The translations under genes and the position numbers were made by a program. 64,000 nucleotides of DNA. Source: Phenylobacterium sp. Root1290 (GTDB lineage: Bacteria > Pseudomonadota > Alphaproteobacteria > Caulobacterales > Caulobacteraceae). The DNA lies in contig NZ_LMEE01000001.1 of assembly GCF_001425305.1 (NCBI RefSeq), forward strand, positions 862,103-926,102. Direction: 5' to 3'. Position 1 is the first letter of the stretch. Each line of letters starts with the position of its first letter. Below, in pieces: positions 28,246 to 36,974 of the stretch. The notes beneath the pieces were generated by a model that was given only the letters and a program-made list of their open reading frames with translations, did no database searches and was not told the origin of the DNA.

Positions 28246-29042
28246 TTCACGAAGCAGTTCTTGCCGGCCGCCTTCAGCTTGTCGCAGAAGGCCGAGGCGT
28301 CGGCGCGGCTGGCGAAGCCGGTGACCTGAGTGCGGTAGAGCGTCGAAGAGCCCTTCTGCACCGCCTCAACGCGCTTGCCCTTGCCGGCCGCAGCGCCGGG
28401 GGCGACCGCGACGGCCTTGTTCCATTCGGAATCGGCCAGCGACTGCGACGAGAAGGCGCCGATCTGCACCGAGGCCGCGCCGCCGGCGGCGGCCTTGGGC
28501 GCCGGGGCCTGGCTGAGCGCGGCGTCGATCGATTTGGGCGCGGGCGGCGGCGTCACCTTGGTGACGGGCGCGGCAGGCGGCGCGACAGCCGGCTTCAGGC
28601 CGGTGGACGTGGTCGGCGGGATCGGCGCGGCCGAAACCGGCGAGGTCGGCGCCGGGCGCGGCGGCGGCTGCACGGCGACCGGAGCCGGGCGGGCTTGGGG
28701 CTGCTCCGGCGGCGCGGTGAAGTTCGGCGTGGCGGGAGCCGCCTGCCCTTGCTCGGTGTGATAGATCTGCAGGCCTTCGGCCGGATCGGCGGGCTGGGCC
28801 TCGGCCGGCGGCGCGGCCTTCATCTCGGCGACGGGCGCGCCGACGGTGCGAGGCGGTTGGCCCGCCTCACGCACGCCCGAGCGGTAGAACATGATGATGG
28901 CGACGACGAGCGCGATCAGCACCAGCGCGCTCAGGATCAGCATGACGGGCGCAGGGCCACCGCCGCGCACCGGCTGGCGCGCGTCGAAGGACAGAGGCGC
29001 GTCGGTCGGGGGCGTGTAGGCGCCGCGATCGGGGTCGGACAT
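28242..29042 (-). CDS. ftsN: FtsN-like SPOR-domain cell-division protein
   Basis: The 266-residue bitopic protein has a cytoplasmic N-terminus of about 30 residues, one membrane helix (VMLILSALVLIALVVAIIMF), a long Pro/Ala-rich periplasmic linker, and a C-terminal SPOR domain (SVQIGAFSSQSLADSEWNKA ... ASAFCDKLKAAGKNCFVK). This is the layout and size of Caulobacter FtsN, and the run of genes to dipM supports that identity. FtsN activates septal peptidoglycan synthesis; its SPOR domain binds denuded glycan. It is the first gene of a coupled series. Confidence 0.88.
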   Translation of the reverse strand: MSDPDRGAYTPPTDAPLSFDARQPVRGGGPAPVMLILSALVLIALVVAIIMFYRSGVREAGQPPRTVGAPVAEMKAAPPAEAQPADPAEGLQIYHTEQGQAAPATPNFTAPPEQPQARPAPVAVQPPPRPAPTSPVSAAPIPPTTSTGLKPAVAPPAAPVTKVTPPPAPKSIDAALSQAPAPKAAAGGAASVQIGAFSSQSLADSEWNKAVAVAPGAAAGKGKRVEAVQKGSSTLYRTQVTGFASRADASAFCDKLKAAGKNCFVK

Positions 29043-29143
29043 AGAAGGCTCCGAAGAAAAGCTCGGGTGGCCGCAGCGCGAATCGCGCGCGGCGTTTCGG
29101 TGAGTTTACCGAAGGGGACCGGGCTTCGAAGCCGCCCTGACGC

Positions 29144-30316
29144 CTAATTCCAGACGTCGAGGTGGAAAAGTCGGCGGTGCTCTTCGATGGCGAACCGGTC
29201 GGTCATGCCCGCGATGTAGTCGCACACCACTCGCGCCCGCCCGGCCTCGTCGCGGTTCTGCGAGCGAGCGAACCACTCCGTCGGCAAGACGTCAGGTTCA
29301 GCCATGAACAACTGGAACATCTCGGCAAGAATGCGGCGGGCCTGGCTACGGGTTCGATTGACCTTCCAGTAGCGGTACATGCGGTTCATCAGGAACTCGC
29401 GCAGCCGCGACAGGTCCTCGAGCATGTCCCGCGAAAAGGAAACGAGGGCGTGGTCCATGTTGCGGACGTCCTCGGCCGAGGCGACCTTCGCCTCCAGGGC
29501 GCGGCGATGGGTCTCAGCCAGTACATCGTCGACCATGGCGCCAATCATGCGCCGCACGGCCTCCAGACGCGTGATGACCGGATCGAGCCCCGGATAGTCC
29601 TTGTAGACCCCCTCCAGAATCGGCCCGATCAGCGGCACGTCCAGCAGGTCGTCCAGCGTGAAGAGACCGGCCGCGACGCCGTCATCCACATCGTGGTTGT
29701 TGTAGGCGATGTCGTCAGCGAGAGCCGCGACCTGGGCCTCGGCGGACGCCCAGGTGGACAGGCGCAGGTCGTAGTCCTTGTCGAACTCGGCGATCGCGTT
29801 CCAGGACGGGCGGCCGAGCTTATCGGCCACCGGGCCGTTGTGCTTGATGACGCCTTCCAGGGTTTCCCAGGTCAGGTTCAGGCCTTCCCAGCCCGGATAG
29901 CGGCGCTCCAGCTTCGACACGACCCGGAAAGTCTGCACGTTGTGGTCGAAGCCGCCGTACTTCTCCATCTGGATCTGCAGCTCGTCCTCGCCGGCGTGGC
30001 CGAACGGCGGATGGCCGAGGTCATGGGCCAGGGCGATGGTCTCGGCCAGGTCGGCTTCCAGACCCAGCGCCGTGGCGACCGAGCGCGCGATCTGGGCGAC
30101 CTCCAGCGAATGGGTCAGGCGAGTGCGGAAATGGTCGCCTTCATGCGCCACGAAGACCTGAGTCTTCTCCTTGAGTCGCCGAAACGCCGTCGCATGGATG
30201 ATCCGATCGCGGTCGCGCGCGAACGGCGTGCGGGTCCGGCTCTCCGGTTCGGCGACCTTGCGCCCCAGGGATTTGGACGAATCTTCGGCATACGGCGCGC
30301 GGGGCGGAGGGATCAT
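29144..30316 (-). CDS. Deoxyguanosinetriphosphate triphosphohydrolase-like protein
   Basis: This HD-domain dNTPase of about 390 residues removes triphosphate from dNTPs. The metal site is visible as [12 protein letters not shown] ... [14 protein letters not shown]. The start is ATG 30316; a TTG at 30334 would add six residues. The length matches the dGTPase-like group rather than E. coli Dgt (505). It is divergent from erpA with a short shared promoter region. Confidence 0.93.
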   Translation of the reverse strand: MIPPPRAPYAEDSSKSLGRKVAEPESRTRTPFARDRDRIIHATAFRRLKEKTQVFVAHEGDHFRTRLTHSLEVAQIARSVATALGLEADLAETIALAHDLGHPPFGHAGEDELQIQMEKYGGFDHNVQTFRVVSKLERRYPGWEGLNLTWETLEGVIKHNGPVADKLGRPSWNAIAEFDKDYDLRLSTWASAEAQVAALADDIAYNNHDVDDGVAAGLFTLDDLLDVPLIGPILEGVYKDYPGLDPVITRLEAVRRMIGAMVDDVLAETHRRALEAKVASAEDVRNMDHALVSFSRDMLEDLSRLREFLMNRMYRYWKVNRTRSQARRILAEMFQLFMAEPDVLPTEWFARSQNRDEAGRARVVCDYIAGMTDRFAIEEHRRLFHLDVWN

Positions 30317-30393
30317 CTGGTCTCGGTATGACAACGCCCCTTGGACGAAGGGCTTGGCGACCTCATATAGTCCAGGCAGAGGTTTTCCGCAGT

Positions 30394-30726
30394 ATGACTA
30401 CGACCGAACTCACCCTTTCGCCCGCGGCCGCCCAGCGGCTGCACGACATCGGCGCCTCCGAAGGCAAGCCGATCATGCTGCGCATTGCAGTCGAGGGCGG
30501 CGGCTGCTCGGGCTTCCAGTACCAGTTCGACCTGGTGGACGCGGCCCAGCCCGACGATCTGAAGATCGAACGCGACGGCGCCGCGGCCCTGGTCGACGAG
30601 ATGTCGCTGGTGCTGCTCAAGGGCTCGGAGATCGACTTCGTCGATGAACTGGCCGGCGCGGAGTTCAAGATCCGCAACCCCAACGCCAAGTCCAGCTGCG
30701 GCTGCGGCGTCAGCTTCTCGATCTAG
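30394..30726 (+). CDS. erpA: Iron-sulfur insertion protein ErpA (HesB/IscA family)
   Basis: This 110-residue A-type carrier delivers Fe-S clusters to apoproteins. The three conserved cysteines appear as GGGCSGFQY (middle) and SSCGCGVSF (C-terminus). ATG 30394 gives the usual length. A TATAGT element (30366-30371) upstream is a good -10 hexamer. The gene is divergent from the dGTPase gene and followed by a hairpin. Confidence 0.93.
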   Translation: MTTTELTLSPAAAQRLHDIGASEGKPIMLRIAVEGGGCSGFQYQFDLVDAAQPDDLKIERDGAAALVDEMSLVLLKGSEIDFVDELAGAEFKIRNPNAKSSCGCGVSFSI

Positions 30727-30737
30727 CCTGAATCAAA

Positions 30738-30764
30738 AAGGGCGGGAGCCGCGGCCCCCGCCCT
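30738..30764 (-). terminator. Intrinsic terminator in the erpA/CsgG-like convergent gap
   Basis: A GC-rich stem (GGGCGGG 30740-30746 with CCCGCCC 30757-30763) has extra pairing in its loop. On the minus strand it is followed by TTTTTG, so it mainly terminates the gene at 30775-31746, though it may also stop erpA. Confidence 0.8.
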
Positions 30765-30774
30765 CTTCGAACCC

Positions 30775-31746
30775 TTAGCGCGAGGGTTCGAGCTTGGTGT
30801 TCAGCACCCAGCCGACATTGTCGTTCTCGTCAGCCACTTCCCACCAGAGGCCTTCCTTCTGGCCGGTCGGATAGAGAATCGCGCCCGGCTGCAGCGCGCG
30901 GACCATGGCGCCCTTGGCGTCGGGCGAGCGGCGCATGTTGACGGGAGCCGTCGCGGTGAAGGTCTTGGTCGGCGAGGCCTGGGCCGCGCCGGCCGAGGTG
31001 GACACCAGGCCCAGCTCGTTGACCATCTTCGAATAGGCCTGGATGAAGGACAGGGTGACGATGCGGCCCGTCTCGGTGTCCTCGTAGCCGCCGCCGACGG
31101 CGCCGCCGAAGCCAGTCGAGCCGAAGCCGCCGCCGCCGGCGCTCCAGCCGATGTCGTTCTTCACCGCATAGCCGTCGGTCACCGACACGGTTTCCGTGGT
31201 GCGGACGTTGGTCAGCGACAGCACGGTGTTGGCTTCCAGCTTGCGGGTCTTGATGCCGCCCACGAGCGCGCCGGCGGTGCCACCGATCAAGCCGCCGGCG
31301 ATTCCGGCCAGGGCCGAACCGCCCGCATTGCCGTCAGCGGCCTGCACTTCGGCGACCAGCACGTAGTCGGCGGCCTTGATCTGGCCTTGGCCGACGTTCG
31401 AGCCGCGTTGCATGCCCAGGCCCGAACCGATGTCGCGCTCGGCCTGCGCCGCATTGAGGCCCGCGCCGCGGTCCACCAGGTTGAAGCAGCCCGACTTCTG
31501 CACGATCGAGCGCAGCAGTTTGGCGGGCGGGGCCAGGTTGTACTGGTTCCAACCGCGCGGATCGTCGCCGTTGGTGATCGAAAGCGTGCCGAGCTTGCGG
31601 GTGCAGCGCGGCACTTCAGCCGACGCCGCTTCCTGCATTTTCTGGGCGTTGGACGCTTTGGCCGGACGGCCCTGGGCGAACGCTCCAACCGGCGCCGCAG
31701 TCAGCACCGCTGCGCCGACCATGGCCAGCTTTGCAAAACGCGACAT
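30775..31746 (-). CDS. Secreted CsgG-family protein with C-terminal SH3-like domain
   Basis: The 323-residue protein has an ordinary signal peptide (cleavage after AFA), so unlike CsgG it is not a lipoprotein. The middle part follows CsgG family structure (FNLVDRGAGLNAAQAERDIG, KAADYVLVAEVQ, then a glycine-zipper-like stretch and GGGYEDTETG). The C-terminal 65 residues (VNMRRSPDAKGAMVRALQPG ... GWVLNTKL) form a bacterial SH3-like module that may bind cell wall. Function unknown; envelope role likely. Confidence 0.82.
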   Translation of the reverse strand: MSRFAKLAMVGAAVLTAAPVGAFAQGRPAKASNAQKMQEAASAEVPRCTRKLGTLSITNGDDPRGWNQYNLAPPAKLLRSIVQKSGCFNLVDRGAGLNAAQAERDIGSGLGMQRGSNVGQGQIKAADYVLVAEVQAADGNAGGSALAGIAGGLIGGTAGALVGGIKTRKLEANTVLSLTNVRTTETVSVTDGYAVKNDIGWSAGGGGFGSTGFGGAVGGGYEDTETGRIVTLSFIQAYSKMVNELGLVSTSAGAAQASPTKTFTATAPVNMRRSPDAKGAMVRALQPGAILYPTGQKEGLWWEVADENDNVGWVLNTKLEPSR

Positions 31747-31876
31747 GAGTACCCCCGTGCAATGACATTTGGTCGCAGGTAGCTAGACCATCATCGCGAC
31801 AACGTCACGTACGTTCGCGGGGCTTGAGCCCAAGAACCGGCGCCTCTAGCGTCCGGACCCCAAGCTGGAGCAGTCG

Positions 31877-32656
31877 ATGCGTATCGCGACCTGGAACGTA
31901 AATTCTGTCAACGCACGCATTGAGACGGTGCTGCGCTGGTTCGAGGAGGCCGCTCCCGACGTCGCCTGCCTGCAGGAAATCAAGTGCGTCGACGAGAAGT
32001 TTCCGGCCGAGGCGTTCGAGCGGCTGGGCTACAACGTCGCCGTCCACGGGCAGAAGACCTACAACGGCGTCGCGATCCTTTCGAAGGCGCCGCTGGAGGA
32101 CGTCCGCAAGGGCCTGCCCGGCGACGACACCGACGAACAGGCCCGCTATCTGGAGGCCGTGATCAGCGGGCCCCGCCCCGTCCGCGTGGCCTCGATATAC
32201 CTGCCCAATGGCAATCCGATCGGAACCGAGAAGTTCGACTACAAGATCCGCTGGATGGCGCGGCTGAACGCGCACGCCCGCGAATTGCTGAGCTATGAGG
32301 AGCCGCTGGCCCTGGTCGGCGACTACAACGTCATTCCCGAACCGCGCGACGCGGCCCATCCGGAGAACTGGCTGGGCGACGCCCTCTTCCAGCCCCAGAG
32401 CCGAGAGGCGTTCAGAGCCCTGCAGTGGCTTGGCCTGACCGAAGCCTACATGGCCATCGACGGCTCGCCCGGCGCCTACACCTTCTGGGACTACCAGGCC
32501 GGCGCCTGGCAGCGGAACAACGGCATCCGTATCGACCACGCCCTGCTCTCGCCCCAGGCGATGGACCTGTTGCGCGGCTGCGTGATCCACAAGGACGTCC
32601 GCGGCTGGGAGAAGCCGTCGGACCACGTCCCGCTTGTCGTCGAGCTGGAGATCTGA
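31877..32656 (+). CDS. xthA: Exodeoxyribonuclease III
   Basis: This 259-residue Mg-dependent AP endonuclease/3' exonuclease acts in base excision repair. Conserved blocks are RIATWNVNSVNARI, ACLQEIKC, LVGDYNVIPEPRD, RIDHALLSPQA and a final SDHVPLVVELEI. The length and order are typical. Monocistronic, divergent from the CsgG-like gene. Confidence 0.96.
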   Translation: MRIATWNVNSVNARIETVLRWFEEAAPDVACLQEIKCVDEKFPAEAFERLGYNVAVHGQKTYNGVAILSKAPLEDVRKGLPGDDTDEQARYLEAVISGPRPVRVASIYLPNGNPIGTEKFDYKIRWMARLNAHARELLSYEEPLALVGDYNVIPEPRDAAHPENWLGDALFQPQSREAFRALQWLGLTEAYMAIDGSPGAYTFWDYQAGAWQRNNGIRIDHALLSPQAMDLLRGCVIHKDVRGWEKPSDHVPLVVELEI

Positions 32657-32728
32657 TTCGTCGCAAAGAGATTGCCGCAATTCAGGCGCGACTCTAGCTG
32701 CACCTTATGTGTCTCGGAGGTTGATCCC

Positions 32729-33106
32729 ATGCGTACTCTCGTACTTTCGGTCATCGCCCTGGCGGCCATGAGTGGACCGGTCCTAGCGCAGGACAGCGCG
32801 GCCAACGCCTCGGCCGCTGGCGGCGCCTCGTCCGAGGTCGCCGGCCATCTCACCGCCTCCGGCGTGCAGGCCGTGGTCGGCGTCGCCGCGGTGCCGGTCA
32901 GCGTCGCGGCCGGAGCGTCGGTCGTCGGCGGCTCGGCCGTCGCCACCGCAGGCGCCGGCTCCGTGGCCGGCGGCGCGGGTCTTTCGGAAGCCGCCGGCGC
33001 CTCGGCCGAGTTCGCGTCCGGCCCGCTGAAGGTCGACGACAAGGTCGTGGTCTCGCCAGACCCGATGCCCGCCGTTCCCTACAACGCGCAGAAACCGACC
33101 CCCTGA
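32729..33106 (+). CDS. Small secreted Ala/Gly/Val-rich hypothetical protein
   Basis: The protein has 125 residues starting at ATG 32729, with GGAGG 8 bases before it. It has a signal peptide ending VLAQ, then a low-complexity hydrophobic Ala/Val/Gly stretch and a short C-terminal segment (LKVDDKVVVSPDPMPAVPYN). The stop overlaps the next gene (TGATG), so the pair are coupled. Family not recognised. Confidence 0.8.
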   Translation: MRTLVLSVIALAAMSGPVLAQDSAANASAAGGASSEVAGHLTASGVQAVVGVAAVPVSVAAGASVVGGSAVATAGAGSVAGGAGLSEAAGASAEFASGPLKVDDKVVVSPDPMPAVPYNAQKPTP

Positions 33107-33909
33107 TGAAACCGATCCACGCCCTTCTCGCAGCGGCGGCGCTGAGCGCCACGGCTGCGCCCGCCTATGCCCAGGACAGCTCGGCGCGCGTCATCGCCCC
33201 GCACTTCACCGCCGAGCAGGCGGCCTCGTTCTCCAAGCAGGTCGAACGCGACCTCGCGTCCAAGGGCGCGCGGGTGGCCATGGTCTTCCGCGCCGGGCGC
33301 ATGCGCGACCAGCTCCCCGAAGGCATCGCCTACACCCATGGCGCATTCTGGGTGTACCGCGACATCAAGACCGCCGACGGCGGAACGGTGAAGGGCTACG
33401 CGGTCTACAACCTCTATGCCGGCGACGGCCAAGGCTGGTCGAAGATCGAAAGCCGGCTGGTGCAGGACTTCCCGCTCGACTTCACGCGTGGATCGACGGT
33501 CGACGACATGGCCGTGATCATTCCGAGCCCAGAGATGCAACGGCGGATCCTGGCCGTCATCGACAGCCCGACCTACCAGAAGGTCCACAATCCCGAGTAC
33601 TCGCTGGTCGCCAATCCGTGGGCGCGCAAGTACCAGAACTGCAACAACTTCATGCTCAACGTCATCGGCGCGGCGATCTGGCAGACCGACGACCCGCAGC
33701 GGATCACCACAAACCTGAAGGCCCACTATAAGCCGACCATCGTGAAGACCAACGCCGTGGTCCGGCTGTTCGGACCGATCGCCGACCAGCGGCTTCGCAC
33801 CGACGACCAGGACGGCACGGTGCGGACGGCCACCTACGAGTCGATGGCGGTCTTCATGCGTGAGAACAACATGTTGCAGGACGCCTACATCTACAACTTC
33901 CAGCGCTGA
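33106..33909 (+). CDS. DUF2145 family secreted protein
   Basis: This 267-residue protein has a signal peptide ending in AYAQ and the DUF2145 layout: MVFRAGRMRDQLPEGIAYTHGAFWVYRD near residue 60-90, and a Cys-containing ARKYQNCNNFMLNVIGAAIW near residue 175-195 that recalls papain-like or NlpC-type catalytic segments. It starts within the stop of the preceding gene. Function unknown; a periplasmic hydrolase is possible. Confidence 0.82.
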   Translation: MKPIHALLAAAALSATAAPAYAQDSSARVIAPHFTAEQAASFSKQVERDLASKGARVAMVFRAGRMRDQLPEGIAYTHGAFWVYRDIKTADGGTVKGYAVYNLYAGDGQGWSKIESRLVQDFPLDFTRGSTVDDMAVIIPSPEMQRRILAVIDSPTYQKVHNPEYSLVANPWARKYQNCNNFMLNVIGAAIWQTDDPQRITTNLKAHYKPTIVKTNAVVRLFGPIADQRLRTDDQDGTVRTATYESMAVFMRENNMLQDAYIYNFQR

Positions 33910-33972
33910 GCGCTTCTCCTTGCAGTTGATCAGCGTTAGCGTGACCTGGAGAAGCTGCTGGGAGATCGGGCC

Positions 33973-34575
33973 ATGGGCGCGGTCGAGCTGGTCGGGGTGG
34001 CCGCAAGTCTGAGCTTTCTGGCGGGCTGGCGGCTGTACGCCTGCATCGCTGCAGCGGGCCTGGCCATGCGCTATGGGCTCATCGACCTGCCCCAGAAGAT
34101 CCAGGCGCTCGACGCCCTGGCCAATCCATGGGTGATCGGCGTCGCTCTGCTGGGCGCAACCGCTGAACTGTTCGCCGATAAGGTCATGTGGTTCGACAGC
34201 CTGTGGGACGGCGCCCATACGCTGATCCGACCGCTGGGCGGCGCCTTGCTGGCCCTGGCCGTCGTCGACGCCTCCGACCCGGCCTGGCAGGTCGTGGTGT
34301 TCATGCTCGGCGGCGGGGCGGCGCTGCTCAGCCACAGCGCCAAGGCCAGCGCCCGCGCCGCGGTCAACACCAGCCCCGAGCCGGTCAGCAACATCGCCGT
34401 GAGCGGCTTCGAGGACGTGGTGACCGCCGGCGGTCTATGGCTGGTGCTCAGCCAGCCGCACATCGCCATCGCTGTGGCTCTGGTGCTGCTGATCTGCTCG
34501 CTCGGCGTGATCTATATGAGTTGGCGCGTTCTTCGCCGGCTCAGACGCTGGTGGTCCAGCGACCCTAGCCCCTGA
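33973..34575 (+). CDS. DUF4126 family membrane protein
   Basis: This 200-residue protein has about four to five membrane segments (near residues 5-30, 52-68, 83-115, 150-175). It shows motifs of DUF4126: SFLAGWRLYACIAAAGLA and ELFADKVMWFDSLWD, then HSAKASARAAVNTSPEPVSNI. No function is known. Its 3' end overlaps the convergent yidB gene by 11 bases. Confidence 0.8.
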   Translation: MGAVELVGVAASLSFLAGWRLYACIAAAGLAMRYGLIDLPQKIQALDALANPWVIGVALLGATAELFADKVMWFDSLWDGAHTLIRPLGGALLALAVVDASDPAWQVVVFMLGGGAALLSHSAKASARAAVNTSPEPVSNIAVSGFEDVVTAGGLWLVLSQPHIAIAVALVLLICSLGVIYMSWRVLRRLRRWWSSDPSP

Positions 34576-34978
34576 GCTTGCCCAGGATGTCGGCGATGCC
34601 GCCCAGGCCGCCTAGACCGCCCAGCGCGCCGCCGAGACCACCCGTGGGCACTTGGCCGTCAGGCGTCAGGTGATCGATCACCTGAGGCAGGACCTGGGCC
34701 AGCGTGCCGGCCGCGACCTGCGGATCGACTCCCAGCTTGGCCGCAAAGTCCGCCAGCATGCCAGATGACAGCACCGACTGGATCTGCTCGGCCGAGATCG
34801 GCAGATTGCCGCCGGTCGAGATCCAGGATTTTGCGATCTCGCCAAGGCCGCCCTGTTCGAAGGCGCCCAGCAGGCCGCCCAGGCCGCCCTGTTGCGCGCC
34901 CAGAAGGTCAGTGATCGCGCCGATCGGCGAGCCCTCGCCATCGCCCGCGCCGCCCAGAATGCTGTCCAGCAGACCCAT
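34565..34978 (-). CDS. YidB family protein (DUF937)
   Basis: This 137-residue protein has MGLLDSILGG at the start, a glycine-rich flexible region, the core EIAKSWISTGGNLPISAEQIQSVL helix, and a C-terminal glycine-rich tail. This is the pattern of YidB/DUF937 proteins of unknown function. It is cytoplasmic by sequence. Confidence 0.85.
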   Translation of the reverse strand: MGLLDSILGGAGDGEGSPIGAITDLLGAQQGGLGGLLGAFEQGGLGEIAKSWISTGGNLPISAEQIQSVLSSGMLADFAAKLGVDPQVAAGTLAQVLPQVIDHLTPDGQVPTGGLGGALGGLGGLGGIADILGKLRG

Positions 34979-35104
34979 ATCGCGCTCCTGTCATCCGATG
35001 TTCGATGAAGTCCTCAAGCATATGAGACACCACCGGCATGACAGTTCAATCATTGGTCGAGGGGCGCCCTTCTCGGCTTTGACGAACGGCGCTAGCGTTG
35101 GGGC

Positions 35105-35743
35105 ATGAACGAATGGCCCCGGCTCTTCCTGCTGCTCGCCCTGGCCGGCGTGGTCGTGACACTGCTGGGCAGCGTCGCGGCCTGGACGATGGACGAGGAA
35201 CGCCGGATCCGACGGGCGCTGAAGCGGGTGCTGAAGGGACCGGCCGAAGCCGTCGTGATCGCGCGCGGCCGTGGGCGCGGCGCCGGCTTCAACACCTCCA
35301 CCGGCCTGATGGCCGTGACCTGGGACACCGGCGGATGGCTGTTGATCTACCGCCTCGACGAACTGATGGGCGCCGAGGTGATTGTCGACGGCCAGGTCGT
35401 GGCCCGCGCCTATCGCGGTGAGCCGCGGCGCGCGCTGGACCAGGCGCTTGAGCACGCCGCGCGGGTCACCCTGCGGCTGATCTTCGATGACCCGCACCAC
35501 CCCGACTTCGACCTCGACCTCTGGCTGGCAGGCGATGAAACGCGTCGGCGCTCGACCTCGCCCGGCGACGCCATGCAGGAGGCCAATCGCTGGCTGGCGC
35601 GGGCCGAAGCGATACTGCGCAGGCCGATCGCCCCGCGCGTCGCGGCCGGGACACCCAGCCCGCTGCGGCCAGATCCCGACGCAGCTCCAGACGAGGACGA
35701 CGATCCCCCCTTCCACCTCGGCAGTGACGAACGCGTGCTCTGA
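35105..35743 (+). CDS. Membrane-anchored hypothetical protein
   Basis: The 212-residue protein has an N-terminal membrane helix (residues 6-27), followed by a compact domain (about 40-150) rich in short strands and an Asp-rich loop (DDPHHPDFDLDLWLAGDE), and a disordered acidic/proline C-terminus. I do not recognise the family. It is divergent from yidB and converges on the racemase gene. Confidence 0.7.
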   Translation: MNEWPRLFLLLALAGVVVTLLGSVAAWTMDEERRIRRALKRVLKGPAEAVVIARGRGRGAGFNTSTGLMAVTWDTGGWLLIYRLDELMGAEVIVDGQVVARAYRGEPRRALDQALEHAARVTLRLIFDDPHHPDFDLDLWLAGDETRRRSTSPGDAMQEANRWLARAEAILRRPIAPRVAAGTPSPLRPDPDAAPDEDDDPPFHLGSDERVL

Positions 35744-35753
35744 GGCCGACGCG

Positions 35754-36437
35754 TTAGCCCAGCGCGAAGTCCACGCCGGCCTGCGCATGCACGAGGGCTG
35801 TGTCGATCACCGGCCGGTCCAGGTCCTCGGGCGACAGCAACAGCCCGATCTCGGTGCAGCCGAAGATCACGCAATCGGCGTCGGCCGCAGCGGCGATCAT
35901 CGCCAGGACCTCGGCCTTGGAGGCGGCGGAGATCACGCCCTGGCACAGCTCGTCGTAGATGATGGCGTGCAACCGTTCACGCTGAGCGTCGCTGGGGATC
36001 ATAGCCTCGACGCCGTGGGTCTTCAGCCGGTCTCGATAGAAGGCCTTCTCCATCGTGAAGCGGGTCGCCACCAGCAGCGGCCGCGAGCAGCCGGCTGCCT
36101 TGACCGCATCGGCCGTGGCGTCGGCGATGTGGATCAGCGGCACGCTCACCGCGGCCTGCACCTGATCGGCCACCAAGTGCATGGTGTTCGCGCCGATCAT
36201 GATCGCCTCGGCCCCGGCCAACTCCAGCCGCGCGGCGGCCCGCGCCAACGCCTCGCCGGCGGCCTGCCAGTCGCCATCAGCCTGCATCTGGGCAATCGGC
36301 GCGAAGTCGACCGACCACATCAGCAGTTCGATGGAGTGCAAGCCGCCCAACCGCTCGCGGACGATGCGGTTCATGGCCTGGTAATAGAGCGTGGTGCTCT
36401 CGGCGCTCATGCCGCCGAGTAGTCCGACTATCCGCAT
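35754..36437 (-). CDS. Aspartate/glutamate racemase family protein
   Basis: This 227-residue racemase-family protein has N-terminal GLLGGMSAESTTLYYQAMN and the second catalytic block VIFGCTEIGLLL with Cys present. The first catalytic block reads MIGANTMH; the usual Cys position (CTNTMH in YgeA-like enzymes) holds Gly82. It may therefore be a one-Cys variant with altered stereo- or substrate specificity. It lies downstream of the glutathione peroxidase gene on the same strand. Confidence 0.85.
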   Translation of the reverse strand: MRIVGLLGGMSAESTTLYYQAMNRIVRERLGGLHSIELLMWSVDFAPIAQMQADGDWQAAGEALARAAARLELAGAEAIMIGANTMHLVADQVQAAVSVPLIHIADATADAVKAAGCSRPLLVATRFTMEKAFYRDRLKTHGVEAMIPSDAQRERLHAIIYDELCQGVISAASKAEVLAMIAAAADADCVIFGCTEIGLLLSPEDLDRPVIDTALVHAQAGVDFALG

Positions 36438-36455
36438 GGGAGGCCCAGAAGGAGC

Positions 36456-36935
36456 TTAGAGCGCCGCCTTGATCGCGCCGACGACCTCGTCGTCCAGCGG
36501 TTCGGTTCGCGGCCCGAAGGCGCGGATCAGCTTGCCGTCCTTGCCGACCAGCAGCTTGTGGAAGTTCCAGACCGGCTCGGCCGGCTCCCCGAGCACTTCC
36601 TTGGCCCACTTGTAGAACGGATGGGCGGTCTCGCCCTTGACGTCGGTCTTGCCGGTCAGCGGGAAGTCGACGTTGAACCGGGTCTCGCAGAATTCCTTGA
36701 TCTCGGTCTCGGTGCCGGGCTCCTGCCCAGCGAACTGGTTGCAGGGCACGCCCAGCACCACCAGCCCCTGGTCGCGATAGTCGCTGTAGAGCTTTTCCAG
36801 GCCGTCGTACTGGGGGGTCAGGCCGCACTGCGAGGCGGTGTTCACCACCAGAACGACCTTGTCCCGATAGGTCTCAAGCGGCAGGTGGCCGCCGTCGATG
36901 GTGTGGAACTCAAAGTCGTAGGCGAACTTCGTCAT
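36456..36935 (-). CDS. Glutathione peroxidase (Cys type)
   Basis: This 159-residue peroxidase of the thioredoxin fold has the catalytic Cys in NTASQCGLTPQYDGL, the Gln in the FAGQEPG block and the Trp in VWNFHKLLVG. No selenocysteine codon is involved. ATG 36935 is preferred over GTG/ATG nine codons upstream by length. It likely uses thioredoxin or glutathione to reduce peroxides in the cytoplasm. Confidence 0.94.
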   Translation of the reverse strand: MTKFAYDFEFHTIDGGHLPLETYRDKVVLVVNTASQCGLTPQYDGLEKLYSDYRDQGLVVLGVPCNQFAGQEPGTETEIKEFCETRFNVDFPLTGKTDVKGETAHPFYKWAKEVLGEPAEPVWNFHKLLVGKDGKLIRAFGPRTEPLDDEVVGAIKAAL

Positions 36936-36974
36936 GGCCGTGCTCCACCGATGGGGTTGCACAACCTAACGCCG

